Origin: an uncultured Lachnospiraceae bacterium
GTDB taxonomy: Bacteria > Bacillota > Clostridia > Lachnospirales > Lachnospiraceae
Length of the DNA stretch: 64,000 bases
Reading direction: 5' to 3'
Assembly: GCA_910586705.1 (NCBI GenBank)
Contig: CAJUJK010000011.1
Span: forward strand, 1 to 64,000
The notes beneath the pieces are model-generated. The model saw only the letters and a list, made by a program, of their open reading frames with translations. It did no database searches and was not told where the DNA came from. The translations under genes and the position numbers were made by a program. This document shows, one piece after another, positions 14,685-23,035 of this stretch. The first letter of the stretch is position 1, and the number at the start of each line of letters is the position of its first letter.

Positions 14685-14750
14685 TGAACGTGTTCAAAAA
14701 AGGTATTGACAAATCCACGAAATGGCATACAATATAAATGAACACGTTCA
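14685..14750 (+). promoter_or_regulatory. TetR-controlled promoter with two operators
   Basis: TTGACA (14706-14711) and TACAAT (14728-14733), 16 bases apart, form the promoter. One palindrome, TGAACGTGTTCA (14685-14696), lies upstream, and TGAACACGTTCA (14739-14750), identical to the operator of the TetR gene at 12632, lies over the transcription start. Confidence 0.85.
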
Positions 14751-14772
14751 TCAAGAAAAAGGAGGAACAAGT

Positions 14773-15435
14773 ATGCCACAGGCAATAGCAGAAACCGTTT
14801 TTGACGTACTGTATCTTGGATTTGCAATCACCACGGGTCTTACGATGTTGATAAAGGGGAAGGATTCCCTTGTAAAAAAGGCAGGGCTGATGGCCGCGCT
14901 GCTCGGCGCGGGCGATTCCTTCCACCTCGTCCCCCGCTCCTATGCGCTCTGGACGAACGGGCTGGAAGCGAACGCGGCGGCGCTGGGCGTGGGAAAACTT
15001 ATCACTTCCGTCACCATGACGATCTTTTATCTGATTTTATATTATGTCTGGCGGGAGCGTTATCAGATCAAGGGACGAAAAAGCCTCACGACAGCGATGT
15101 GGACGTTATCTGCCTTGCGCATTGCACTCTGTATGCTGCCGCAGAACCAGTGGCTTACCTACCGTCAGCCGCTGTTTTTCGGGGTGCTTCGCAATATTCC
15201 CTTCGCAATTATGGGAGTTATCATTATCGTGATTTTCGCGCAGGAGGCAAAAAAGGCGGATGATGCGGTATTTCGGTTTATGCCGTTGGCGGTAGGACTG
15301 TCGTTCGGTTTTTATCTGCCGGTAGTCCTGTTTAGTGGGATTTTACCGATTATCGGGATGCTGATGATTCCAAAGACGATGGCGTATGTCTGGATAGTGC
15401 TGATGTGCCGGCGACTTTCGCGCGACAGCATATAG
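14773..15435 (+). CDS. Uncharacterised polytopic membrane protein under TetR control
   Basis: 220 residues with about seven hydrophobic helices, for example VFDVLYLGFAITTGLTMLI, LITSVTMTIFYLILYYVW, IPFAIMGVIIIVIFAQEA and MAYVWIVLMCRRL. There is no transporter signature that I recognise. ATG 14773 is the start: GGAGGAAC precedes it, and an in-frame ATG at 14722 lies within the promoter spacer and cannot be translated from that transcript. The two TGAAC-GTTCA palindromes make it the clearest target of the TetR protein at 12632. Such TetR-linked membrane proteins are often efflux or envelope-stress proteins, but that is only inference. Confidence 0.72.
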   Translation: MPQAIAETVFDVLYLGFAITTGLTMLIKGKDSLVKKAGLMAALLGAGDSFHLVPRSYALWTNGLEANAAALGVGKLITSVTMTIFYLILYYVWRERYQIKGRKSLTTAMWTLSALRIALCMLPQNQWLTYRQPLFFGVLRNIPFAIMGVIIIVIFAQEAKKADDAVFRFMPLAVGLSFGFYLPVVLFSGILPIIGMLMIPKTMAYVWIVLMCRRLSRDSI

Positions 15436-15472
15436 CGTATTTTTCATAATGAGAATATTTTGAGATTTTTCT

Positions 15473-15520
15473 ATGCCTGCCACACCTGATTCCCGGATTT
15501 CAAGTGGCAGGCATTTTTTC
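15473..15520 (+). terminator. Terminator of the membrane-protein gene
   Basis: ATGCCTGCCAC (15473-15483) and GTGGCAGGCAT (15504-15514) are perfectly complementary and a run of T follows. Confidence 0.9.
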
Positions 15521-15635
15521 TTTCCCACGCGATTAGGCCAAATGCGCCGGATTGGATGTAAGAAGCCGCTTTTTGTATAATCGCCGTATTTTGACATATG
15601 CTATTCAAAATTAACCATCAACAGGGAGGCAAAAA

Positions 15636-17027
15636 ATGGAATCTGTCTGGGTGAGCGGAAGCAGGATCAGAAAAAGGGAGCCCCTTCCGGGGGACATGGA
15701 GGCGCCGGTTGCTGTCATCGGGGCGGGGCTTGCGGGAATTTTGACGGCATATTACTTAAAGAAAGAGGGCATCCGTTCCGTGGTGCTGGAGGCGGACAGG
15801 CTTGGCAGCGGGCAGACAAAGAATACCACGGCGAAAATCACATCCCAGCATAATCTGATTTATAGCCGGCTGATCCAGACATTTGGCAGCAGGATGGCGG
15901 CGCATTATGCCGGGGCAAACGAGGCGGCTGTCGGGGAATATGAAAGGCTGGTCCGGGAGAAAGGGATCGACTGTGGCTTCGTCAGATGCCCGGCATACCT
16001 TTATTCCCGGACAGGGACGGAGCTTCTGAAACGGGAGGCTGAGGCGGCAGAGTCGCTCGGCATCAAGGCGTTTTTTGAGACAGACTGTGAACTGCCTTTT
16101 TTGGTGGCAGGTGTGACCATGTTTGCGCGGCAGGCGAGATTTCACCCTCTGAAATTTCTGGAAAAAATGGCGGAAGAGGTGGAAGTGTACGAGCAGTCCA
16201 AGGTGTTGAAAGTGGATGACAGGAAGGTGATGACAGACAGCGGGACAGTGACGGCAGAGCATGTGGTGTTCGCAGCCCACTATCCTTTTATCAATGTGCC
16301 GGGATATTACTTTGCCAGAATGAATCAGGAGCGGAGCTATGTGTTAGCGCTGGAAGGGGCGGGGAGTCTTGAGGGCATGTACTTGGGAATAGATCCCGGC
16401 GGGCTTTCCTTTAGAAGCTGCGGTGATTTACTGCTTCTTGGGGGCGGAAGCCATCGGACGGGGGTGAACCCGACGGACAGGACGGGCGCGGGATGCAGAT
16501 ACGGGATGCTGAAAAACAGGGCGCAGGAAATCTATCCCGGATGCCGCGAAGTGTACCGATGGTCGGCACAGGATTGTATGACACTGGACGGGGTGCCCTA
16601 TATCGGCAGATTTTCCAGACGCAGACCATACTGGTATGTTGCCACGGGCTTTGGGAAGTGGGGCATGACTTCCTCCATGGTGAGCGCGCGTATCCTGACA
16701 GCATTGATCACAGGACGGGATTGCCCGGAGGCGGATATTTTTTCACCCAACCGGCGTTTTACGGCGCAGGCGGCGAAAGGGCTGGCTGTGCATGGCGCTT
16801 ATACGGTGAAAGGACTGGCAAAGCATCTTTTGCCGCCCGGACAGGGACGGATCGTTCCCAACTGTCCCCACATGGGCTGCCGGCTGGAGTGGAACCCGGC
16901 GGAGGAAAGCTATGACTGCCCGTGCCACGGCTCCCGGTTTGACAAAGAAGGGCATCTGATTGACGGTCCTGCCCAGACGGACTGCAAAAGACGGAAAAAG
17001 CGTGAAAAGCGGCATTCTCCGCACTGA
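15636..17027 (+). CDS. FAD-dependent oxidoreductase with C-terminal Rieske domain
   Basis: 463 residues. The dinucleotide-binding motif VAVIGAGLAG (G29, G31, G34) opens a DadA/glycine-oxidase-like FAD domain; ATGFGKWGMTSSM near residue 340 is the second FAD contact. From about residue 405 a Rieske [2Fe-2S] domain follows with CPHMGC and CPCHGSRFD, so both Cys/His pairs are present. Proteins of this layout are known in Bacilli and Clostridia but have no firm substrate; electron transfer between flavin and cluster is likely. ATG 15636 follows GGGAGGC. The last codons contain a 17-base string shared with the hairpin at 11669-11685. The tocopherol-cyclase-like gene comes 54 bases later. Confidence 0.88.
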   Translation: MESVWVSGSRIRKREPLPGDMEAPVAVIGAGLAGILTAYYLKKEGIRSVVLEADRLGSGQTKNTTAKITSQHNLIYSRLIQTFGSRMAAHYAGANEAAVGEYERLVREKGIDCGFVRCPAYLYSRTGTELLKREAEAAESLGIKAFFETDCELPFLVAGVTMFARQARFHPLKFLEKMAEEVEVYEQSKVLKVDDRKVMTDSGTVTAEHVVFAAHYPFINVPGYYFARMNQERSYVLALEGAGSLEGMYLGIDPGGLSFRSCGDLLLLGGGSHRTGVNPTDRTGAGCRYGMLKNRAQEIYPGCREVYRWSAQDCMTLDGVPYIGRFSRRRPYWYVATGFGKWGMTSSMVSARILTALITGRDCPEADIFSPNRRFTAQAAKGLAVHGAYTVKGLAKHLLPPGQGRIVPNCPHMGCRLEWNPAEESYDCPCHGSRFDKEGHLIDGPAQTDCKRRKKREKRHSPH

Positions 17028-17081
17028 TTTGAGTCACGGCAGAACGGTGACATATTGATTAGCGTGCAAAGGAGTGAAGGG

Positions 17082-17939
17082 ATGACGATAGGAAAAAGTG
17101 GGTATTTTTACGGATGGTATTTCAAATGCCAGTCCGATACGCAGACGTTTGCGGTGATACCGGCGGTTCACCGGACAGGGCGGAAACGGACATGCTCCCT
17201 GCAGATTATCACGGAAGAGCAGTCGTGGACGGTTACCTTTCCGGGGGAAGCATTCCGAAAAGAGGGCAGAACCATTGCGATCGGAAAGAACAGATTCGGG
17301 AAGAGGGGGGTGCGTCTGTCGGTATGCGCGCCGGGACTGAAAGTGGAGGGAAAGCTTGCGTTCGGCGATTTGTTTCCGCTGAGATACGATATCATGGGAC
17401 CGTTTTCCCTTGTCCCGTTTCTGGAATGCCGCCACAGTATATGGAGCATGAAACATAGGATGTGGGGAAAGGTGTCTGTCAACGGGGAGACCTATTCTTT
17501 CGACGGTGCGCAGGGCTATTGGGAAGGGGACAGCGGGCGGTCGTTTCCAGAGGAATACATCTGGACACAGTGCATTTTTCCGGCGGGTTCGCTTATGCTG
17601 TCTGTGGCTGATATTCCCATGGCCGGCTTTCACTTCCGTGGTGTGATCGGCGTTGTGGTTTTAGATGGAAGAGAGTACCGGTTTGCCACCTATCTGGGGG
17701 CAAAGATATCTGAGATCGGGGACGGTATGGTGAAAGTAATGCAGGGAAATCTGGAACTGGAGGCGGCGCTTTTAGAGAGGACGGGAAAACCGTTAAAAGC
17801 GCCGGCGCAGGGAGACATGGCGAGGACGATCCGTGAAAGCGCGGCATGTCGGGCAAGATACCGCTTTCGGAAAGGGAACCGCACGCTTTTGGCCTTTGAG
17901 ACGGACAGGGCATCTTTTGAGTATGAATATGGGATATAA
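17082..17939 (+). CDS. Tocopherol-cyclase-like family protein
   Basis: 285 residues from ATG 17082, which follows AAAGGAGTGAAGGG; an upstream in-frame TTG (17055) has no such site. GYFYGWYFKCQSDTQTFAVI, the central FDGAQGYWEGDSGRSFPEEY and YIWTQCIF match the beta-barrel family named after plant tocopherol cyclase (related to lipocalin/AttH-like folds). Bacterial members in Firmicutes do not make tocopherol; a hydrophobic-ligand role is likely. It lies 54 bases after the FAD/Rieske gene and may act with it on the same lipophilic substrate. Confidence 0.8.
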   Translation: MTIGKSGYFYGWYFKCQSDTQTFAVIPAVHRTGRKRTCSLQIITEEQSWTVTFPGEAFRKEGRTIAIGKNRFGKRGVRLSVCAPGLKVEGKLAFGDLFPLRYDIMGPFSLVPFLECRHSIWSMKHRMWGKVSVNGETYSFDGAQGYWEGDSGRSFPEEYIWTQCIFPAGSLMLSVADIPMAGFHFRGVIGVVVLDGREYRFATYLGAKISEIGDGMVKVMQGNLELEAALLERTGKPLKAPAQGDMARTIRESAACRARYRFRKGNRTLLAFETDRASFEYEYGI

Positions 17940-18080
17940 CGACTTTCTGACTGCTGTTTGTCAACGGTATATTTTTATGAAACTTTTTTGCGGGCTGATT
18001 CGTATTCCTTATAGACGGTATGAGTTCTAAAAGAGAACGCGCACTGTCAAAAAAGGCAAAGCACGATGGAGGGTTTGAAG

Positions 18081-18620
18081 ATGGGGATTAACGGGATTGG
18101 AATGGCAGGATACTTTACAAAGGGCTATACGGGCAATAATACTGCAAAAACAGAATCGAGAAAGAGTTTCGTGGATGTGGTCAATCAGAAATCAGCGGAA
18201 GCAGAAAAGGCAGAGAAGGCAGAAAAGGTAGAAAAGGACGATCGTGCTTCCCGCGTTTTGAACTCGATCGCGGAACATGCACCGGAGGAAGTGAGACAGG
18301 CGTTTCTGGAGGCGGAGAAAGAAACGGGCGGCACTTTTACAGTAGGCGGCATGTGGGTGTCAGCAGACGGGAAACAGTCCTGCATTACGCAGATGGCTGT
18401 GGATCGCATTATCAGATGGTATCATGGTGAATACAATTGTACGGACTTGTTGGGAACATCTGTGGAGAGTGCGGTCAGCACTGTGAAGAAGTGGATTTAT
18501 GGGTTAGACCATCCGCTTGGCGGACAGCCCGCAGGCATGGAGGAAAAAAAGCTGATGGAGATGGAGCGGGCATTTTATGTGTCATTTCTTGATAAATTAA
18601 ATAAGCTTTCGGATAGATAA
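18081..18620 (+). CDS. Uncharacterised Lachnospiraceae-type protein (MGINGIG N-terminus)
   Basis: 179 residues starting MGINGIGMAGYF. A Lys/Glu/Ala-rich spacer (SAEAEKAEKAEKVEKDDRAS) separates this start from a helical domain with APEEVRQAFLEAEKETGGTF, a Gly-rich TVGGMWVSADGKQ and AVDRIIRWYHGEYN. No signal peptide or membrane helix is seen. ATG 18081 is chosen because GGAGGG lies at the right distance; an ATG 15 bases upstream overlaps that site. The start resembles those of the proteins at 28307 and 55751, see findings. The function is unknown. A terminator follows. Confidence 0.7.
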   Translation: MGINGIGMAGYFTKGYTGNNTAKTESRKSFVDVVNQKSAEAEKAEKAEKVEKDDRASRVLNSIAEHAPEEVRQAFLEAEKETGGTFTVGGMWVSADGKQSCITQMAVDRIIRWYHGEYNCTDLLGTSVESAVSTVKKWIYGLDHPLGGQPAGMEEKKLMEMERAFYVSFLDKLNKLSDR

Positions 18621-18655
18621 ACGCTTTATACATAATGATCATAAGGATTTGAGAA

Positions 18656-18695
18656 ACGGTGAACCGGTGAGTCAATCGCCAAGTCACCGTTTTTT
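18656..18695 (+). terminator. Terminator after the MGINGIG protein gene
   Basis: AACGGTGA (18656-18663) pairs with TCACCGTT (18684-18691), followed by T residues. Confidence 0.8.
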
Positions 18696-18852
18696 CCATA
18701 AAAGGAAATGTATTAATAGTTTAAGATATCCTTAAGTCGATTGCACTTCGGATTGAAATGTGATAGCTTTAAGTCATAGCAGGCAGGAATCAATCCTGCG
18801 ATAACAGGAATACTAATGGTATCGACTCAAGGAAAAGGACGGGAGAATACGG

Positions 18853-20016
18853 ATGAAGAGCAGGCTGTATTATGTACTGTATTTTTTATATGTGATTGTG
18901 GTAGCTTTTGTTTTGTATCTGAACGGCGTGTTTACGGGAGAAGAGATTTCGGTTGTAAACCTTTCGATCAACATCGGCTTTCTGATTGTGATCGGGATTG
19001 TATTTATCATATCTTCCGTCAGCTTCGGGCGGCTGAACAGGATCATTTATGATCTGGAAGACGCCGCGATCCGTCTGCAGAAGGAATATAAGGAGTCCGG
19101 CGGGAAAAATCTCTGGGGCAATTACAAGGATAACGACAAGGTGTTTGAGGAAAAAGTATTGCAGGCGGCGTTTGACAAGTACCGTCTGCGGGTGAGAGGC
19201 GCAAAGACCAGAAGGAGCGCCGCGTCTTTCTGTGATCTGGGGGAATACCTCAACGAGGATCTGCTGGACAGGGCAGGCATGAACTTTTTCAATTCCGGGG
19301 TTTCCGGGATGCTCACGGGTCTGGGCATTCTGGGGACGTTTCTGGGGCTCTCCATGGGTCTGGGCGCCTTCAGCGGCGACGACATTTTTTCCATCTCCGA
19401 CAATGTGGGTTCCCTGCTTTCGGGTATGAAGGTGGCATTTCACACTTCGGTGTACGGTATCTTTTTTTCACTGGTGTTCAATGTGGTATATCGGAGCATT
19501 ATGTCGGATGCCTATGAGACGCTGGGCGAATTTCTGGACGTGTTCCGCCAGACGGCGCAGCCGATTGCCTTGAAAGAGGACGAGAACGCAGCGACCATGC
19601 TTGTCTATCAGGCGGGGATGGCAAATTCCTTGAAGCAGATGCTTGAACTGCTGAAAGGAAATGCGATGGAACAGACGGCGGGCGTGGAGCGCATCGTGGA
19701 CAAGTTTACGATGCAGATGCAGAAGGCATTGGATACGGACTTTCAGAAACTGGGAAATGTCTTAAAGAGCGCGGGAGAGTCACAGGCGGCAAGCGCGGTC
19801 AGCGCTGCGGAGATGGTGGAGGCGGTTACCGCTTTAGTGGAGGTAAACCGCAGCGTGCAGGAGGCGCTGGCGAATGTCATGGAAAGGCAGGAAGCATTTG
19901 CGGGGGAACTGAAGGAGCAGAAGAAAATGCTGGCGGATGCGTGCAGCGACATGAGCGATGAAATCAGCAGCCAGATCTATACATTTGAACAGATGAGGAA
20001 CTTATATGAGAAATAG
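18853..20016 (+). CDS. MotA/TolQ/ExbB-type proton channel protein (ZorA-like)
   Basis: 387 residues. Two N-terminal membrane helices (about 5-23 and 33-56) precede a cytoplasmic stretch. The MotA/TolQ core then follows: FFNSGVSGMLTGLGILGTFLGLSMGLGAF and SGMKVAFHTSVYGIFFSLVFNVVY form the third and fourth helices. The last 140 residues are a long coiled coil (MEQTAGVERIVDKFTMQMQ, VNRSVQEALANVMERQEAFAGELKEQKKMLAD), as in ZorA-like motor stators. ATG 18853 follows GGACGGGAG. The partner at 20006 overlaps by 11 bases. A small hairpin GCAGGA/TCCTGC lies in the leader near 18783-18799. Neither flagellar nor Tol genes are nearby. Confidence 0.85.
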   Translation: MKSRLYYVLYFLYVIVVAFVLYLNGVFTGEEISVVNLSINIGFLIVIGIVFIISSVSFGRLNRIIYDLEDAAIRLQKEYKESGGKNLWGNYKDNDKVFEEKVLQAAFDKYRLRVRGAKTRRSAASFCDLGEYLNEDLLDRAGMNFFNSGVSGMLTGLGILGTFLGLSMGLGAFSGDDIFSISDNVGSLLSGMKVAFHTSVYGIFFSLVFNVVYRSIMSDAYETLGEFLDVFRQTAQPIALKEDENAATMLVYQAGMANSLKQMLELLKGNAMEQTAGVERIVDKFTMQMQKALDTDFQKLGNVLKSAGESQAASAVSAAEMVEAVTALVEVNRSVQEALANVMERQEAFAGELKEQKKMLADACSDMSDEISSQIYTFEQMRNLYEK

Positions 20017-20923
20017 AAGCAGGAACAGGGAGGCTTTTGCGGCGCACAGCTACTGGCAGTCCTACTCGGATATGATGGCGGCGCTTCTGCTGATTTTTAT
20101 CTTGATGATAGCGATCACCCTTGCCGTATACAGACAGAAGACGGATGATCTGGATCAGACGAGGCTGGAACTTAACGCAGCGCAGAGCGAGCTGGATGCG
20201 ACGATCGCGGACTTAGAGCTTTCCAAGGCGGAACTGGAGAAGTCGAACGAGGAGCTTGCCTCCTCTCTGGCGCAGCTGCAGCAGGCATACGATCAGGCGG
20301 CTTTGACGCAGGAAGAACTGGACAACGCCTATCTGGAAATCGAGGACGCCAGACAGGAGCTGACAACGACCAAACAGGAGCTGCAGGATATTGTCGGTAT
20401 CCGCACGGATATCATCGGTGCGCTGCAGTCGGCGTTCAGCAATTCCACCATGAAGGTGGACGCCCAGACCGGCTCCATCACGTTCTCTTCCGATGTGCTG
20501 TTCCGTTACAACAGTGCCTCCCTCACCGCGGACAGCAGGGAGACGTTAAAAAATATTATCCCGATGTATCTGGATGTGTTGTTGCAGGACCAGTTCCGGG
20601 AGTATATTGCGGAGATTATTATAGAAGGGCACACGGATACAGACGGCGGCTACCAGAGCAATATGGAACTGTCCTACGAACGCGCCAAAGCCGTGGCGGA
20701 TTTCTGTCTGAACAAAAGAAACGGGCTCAGTGAGACGGAAATTGAGCAGCTGCAGAAAATTTTAACCGTCAACGGGAAATCGTGGAGCACCCCGGTTTAC
20801 GAGAAGGACGCGCTTGGCAGCCCGACGGAGGAAGTGGATATGCCGGCATCCAGAAGGGTGGAGATCAAGTTTCGCCTGAAGGAGGATGAAATGATCGAGA
20901 AGATGGCGGGGATTTTAGAGTAG
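20006..20923 (+). CDS. MotB/OmpA-type partner of the proton channel (ZorB-like)
   Basis: 305 residues. A short cytoplasmic start leads into one membrane helix, SYSDMMAALLLIFILMIAITLAV, with an Asp at its entrance in the position of the proton-carrying residue of MotB/ZorB. A coiled coil follows (about residues 50-130, LDATIADLELSKAELEKSNEELASS). Then comes an OmpA-like peptidoglycan-binding domain: ITFSSDVLFRYNSASLT, EIIIEGHTDTDGGYQSNMELSYERAKAVADF and ASRRVEIKF. The gene starts inside the end of the preceding one, so the two proteins are made as a pair. A terminator at 20929 ends the unit, so no further gene belongs to this transcript. Confidence 0.88.
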   Translation: MRNRSRNREAFAAHSYWQSYSDMMAALLLIFILMIAITLAVYRQKTDDLDQTRLELNAAQSELDATIADLELSKAELEKSNEELASSLAQLQQAYDQAALTQEELDNAYLEIEDARQELTTTKQELQDIVGIRTDIIGALQSAFSNSTMKVDAQTGSITFSSDVLFRYNSASLTADSRETLKNIIPMYLDVLLQDQFREYIAEIIIEGHTDTDGGYQSNMELSYERAKAVADFCLNKRNGLSETEIEQLQKILTVNGKSWSTPVYEKDALGSPTEEVDMPASRRVEIKFRLKEDEMIEKMAGILE

Positions 20924-20928
20924 GAATT

Positions 20929-20948
20929 GCGCCCGTGGGCGCTGCTTT
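20929..20948 (+). terminator. Terminator of the ZorA/ZorB-like pair
   Basis: GCGCC (20929-20933) and GGCGC (20938-20942) form a tight GC stem, followed by TGCTTTT. A second hairpin CAAGCTG/CAGCTTG lies just beyond (about 20969-20997), facing the convergent gene. Confidence 0.6.
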
Positions 20949-21007
20949 TCCCGCTTTCAGGATAGAACAAGCTGTCAGAAAGTTTCCGGCAGCTTGTCGG
21001 TTATGAT

Positions 21008-21601
21008 CTATTGTCTTCTTCTGTCAATATACTCTGTCAGCAGTTTCACCGAACCGTCGATACCCAGCTTGCTGCTGTTCAGGGAAACGTCGTAATTTCT
21101 GCAGTCGCCCCATTTCCCGACGCAGAAACTGTTATGGTATCGTCTGCGGCTCGTGTCTTTTTCGCGTATCTTATTGGCGGCATCACTCTCTGACAGGTGA
21201 TACAGCCGCATGATCCGCTCAATTCTCTTTTCGCGGTCGGCAAGAATAAATATGGATATCATGCTTTCATACTGCTTCAGGATTGTCTCGCTGCACCGCC
21301 CTACGATCACAAAGGAGTCCCCCGCATCCGCCTTGTCCCGCAGATAGTCAAACTGGAGATACAGCAGATTTTCCTCCGGCGAACTGCTGTAACCTCTCAC
21401 GGTCCTTGAAGACAGCGGATTTTTGTGCTTTTCATCCAGCGTTCTCAAATGATCCATCTTCACGTTCTTTTTCGCGGCAATCTCGTCGAGAAGATTGTGG
21501 TCGAGCAGCTGGATGCCATAGTGGTTCGCCAGTTTCTCCGCGATCTCGTGCCCGCCGCTGCCGTACTCCCTTCCAACGGAAATGATTAATTGCTTTTCCA
21601 T
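21008..21601 (-). CDS. Cytidylate-kinase-like family protein
   Basis: 197 residues from ATG 21601, seven bases after GGGGAGGTGG; an in-frame ATG-less GTG extension to 21610 falls inside that site. LIISVGREYGSGGHEIAEKLA holds a P-loop-like GSGG motif, HLRTLDEKHKNPLS and DSFVIVGRCSETILK follow, and REKRIERIMRLYHLSESDA with IREKDTSRRRYHNSF is the lid and the Arg-rich site. This is the AAA-type cytidylate-kinase-like group widespread in Clostridia; it is not the housekeeping Cmk, and its substrate is unknown. It follows the transporter gene by six bases and is probably co-transcribed with it. Confidence 0.85.
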   Translation of the reverse strand: MEKQLIISVGREYGSGGHEIAEKLANHYGIQLLDHNLLDEIAAKKNVKMDHLRTLDEKHKNPLSSRTVRGYSSSPEENLLYLQFDYLRDKADAGDSFVIVGRCSETILKQYESMISIFILADREKRIERIMRLYHLSESDAANKIREKDTSRRRYHNSFCVGKWGDCRNYDVSLNSSKLGIDGSVKLLTEYIDRRRQ

Positions 21602-21616
21602 TCGTTCCACCTCCCC

Positions 21617-22972
21617 TTATAAATATCGGAAATAAATCAAAAGCATGGATAGCAGGACAACAAGTATCGTTGCCGGCATCATTTTTTTACAGTAAAGTCC
21701 CCATTTGATCACATAACCTTCCCGCGACGCCGTCGCAACGCCGACCACATTTGCCGATGCGCCTATGGGTGTGGCGCTTCCGCCGATATCCGTCCCCATT
21801 GCCAGCGTCCATGAAAGCATGGACAGATCGACGCCGTATGCAGCGGACAGACTTTTAATGATCGGTATCATCGTGGTGGCAAACGGGATATTATCCACAA
21901 AGGCACTGACAACCGCGGACAGCCATATGATGATCGCAACCATGACCATGACGTTTCCGCCGCTGATCCTGCCGATAAAACCCGCCATGATTTCGAGGAT
22001 TCCTGTCTGTTCCAGTCCGCCGATCACGACGAACAGGCCGATAAAAAACAGCAGCGTTTTATAGTCCACTTTTTTTAATAACTGTGCGGCATATTTCCAT
22101 GAGGTGATCAGGGTGGCAGCCGCCACAAGACAGCCGATTGTGGAAACGGTAAGCCCTGTCTGCGCGTGGGTGGTCAGAAGCACAATTGCAGCGGCAAAGA
22201 TCACACAGCTCACCGCAAATCCCTTTTTATCGGTAATGGTGGATTCCGGGCTTGGCAGACTGCTGTAATCCACTGACGTTGACGCGCCGGCATTCAGCTC
22301 CTTATGGAATATCAGATAAAAATACACCAGTACCGCAATCAGGCAGACGCCTGCAATCACGCCCGTGTTTGTCACAAAGTCCGTAAAAGAATACCCGAGC
22401 GAAGTGCCGATGATAATATTGGGCGGATCGCCGCACATGGTAGCCGAACCGCCCAGATTCGCGCAGAAAATCTCGGACAGGATCATGGGGACCGGATTGA
22501 ATTTCAAAAGCTGTGAGAGTTCAATCGTCACGGCGGCTAAGAACAGAATCACGGTGATGCTGTCGATAAACATTGCCAGTATGGTCGATAAGATCATAAA
22601 AGTGATAAACAGCGGTATGACCTGATAATGCACGAGTCTGGCGATGCGCATACAGAGCCATCTGAAAAAGCCGACGCGCGCCATGCCCTCCACCATGACC
22701 ATCATGCCAAAGATAAACAGGATCGTCTCCCAGTTGATGCCGGTGCTGCTTCCCGACGTCTCGCCCGACAGATACCAGAACTCCGGCATGAAAATGCTCT
22801 TGACATTCAGCGTCTCGATCACCGCCGTCATGCTGTGCATTCCCAGACCAAAAACAAAAAGGACCGTCAACAGTGCGCAGACAAGCGAAACTACATGTCT
22901 TTCCACAATTTCGGTCACAATAAAAAGAAACATTGCAATAAAAATAATTACTGCAACAACCTGTGCCAACAT
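21617..22972 (-). CDS. ArsB/NhaD/SLC13-type ion transporter
   Basis: 451 residues with about eleven or twelve membrane helices. The conserved features of the ion-transporter superfamily are present: NWETILFIFGMMVMVEGMAR, EIFCANLGGSATMCGDPPNIIIGTSLG (the first G-x-x-x-x-x-G-D-P-x-N loop) and the mirrored MGTDIGGSATPIGASANVVG near the end. These twin re-entrant loops occur in arsenite (ArsB), sodium/proton (NhaD) and dicarboxylate carriers, so the ion cannot be fixed. No ars genes are adjacent. ATG 22972 follows AGAAGGGA. The downstream cytidylate-kinase-like gene probably shares its transcript. Confidence 0.85.
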   Translation of the reverse strand: MLAQVVAVIIFIAMFLFIVTEIVERHVVSLVCALLTVLFVFGLGMHSMTAVIETLNVKSIFMPEFWYLSGETSGSSTGINWETILFIFGMMVMVEGMARVGFFRWLCMRIARLVHYQVIPLFITFMILSTILAMFIDSITVILFLAAVTIELSQLLKFNPVPMILSEIFCANLGGSATMCGDPPNIIIGTSLGYSFTDFVTNTGVIAGVCLIAVLVYFYLIFHKELNAGASTSVDYSSLPSPESTITDKKGFAVSCVIFAAAIVLLTTHAQTGLTVSTIGCLVAAATLITSWKYAAQLLKKVDYKTLLFFIGLFVVIGGLEQTGILEIMAGFIGRISGGNVMVMVAIIIWLSAVVSAFVDNIPFATTMIPIIKSLSAAYGVDLSMLSWTLAMGTDIGGSATPIGASANVVGVATASREGYVIKWGLYCKKMMPATILVVLLSMLLIYFRYL

Positions 22973-23035
22973 ATATTTCCCTTCTTTCTAAAACTGTTAT
23001 TAAGTTATGTATTTCCTATTTGTACAGATACAGTT

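Noticed and set aside
18853..20923. A complete Zorya defence system
   Set aside because: Only the motor pair is present. No helicase, nuclease or ZorC-like gene lies within the operon or next to it.
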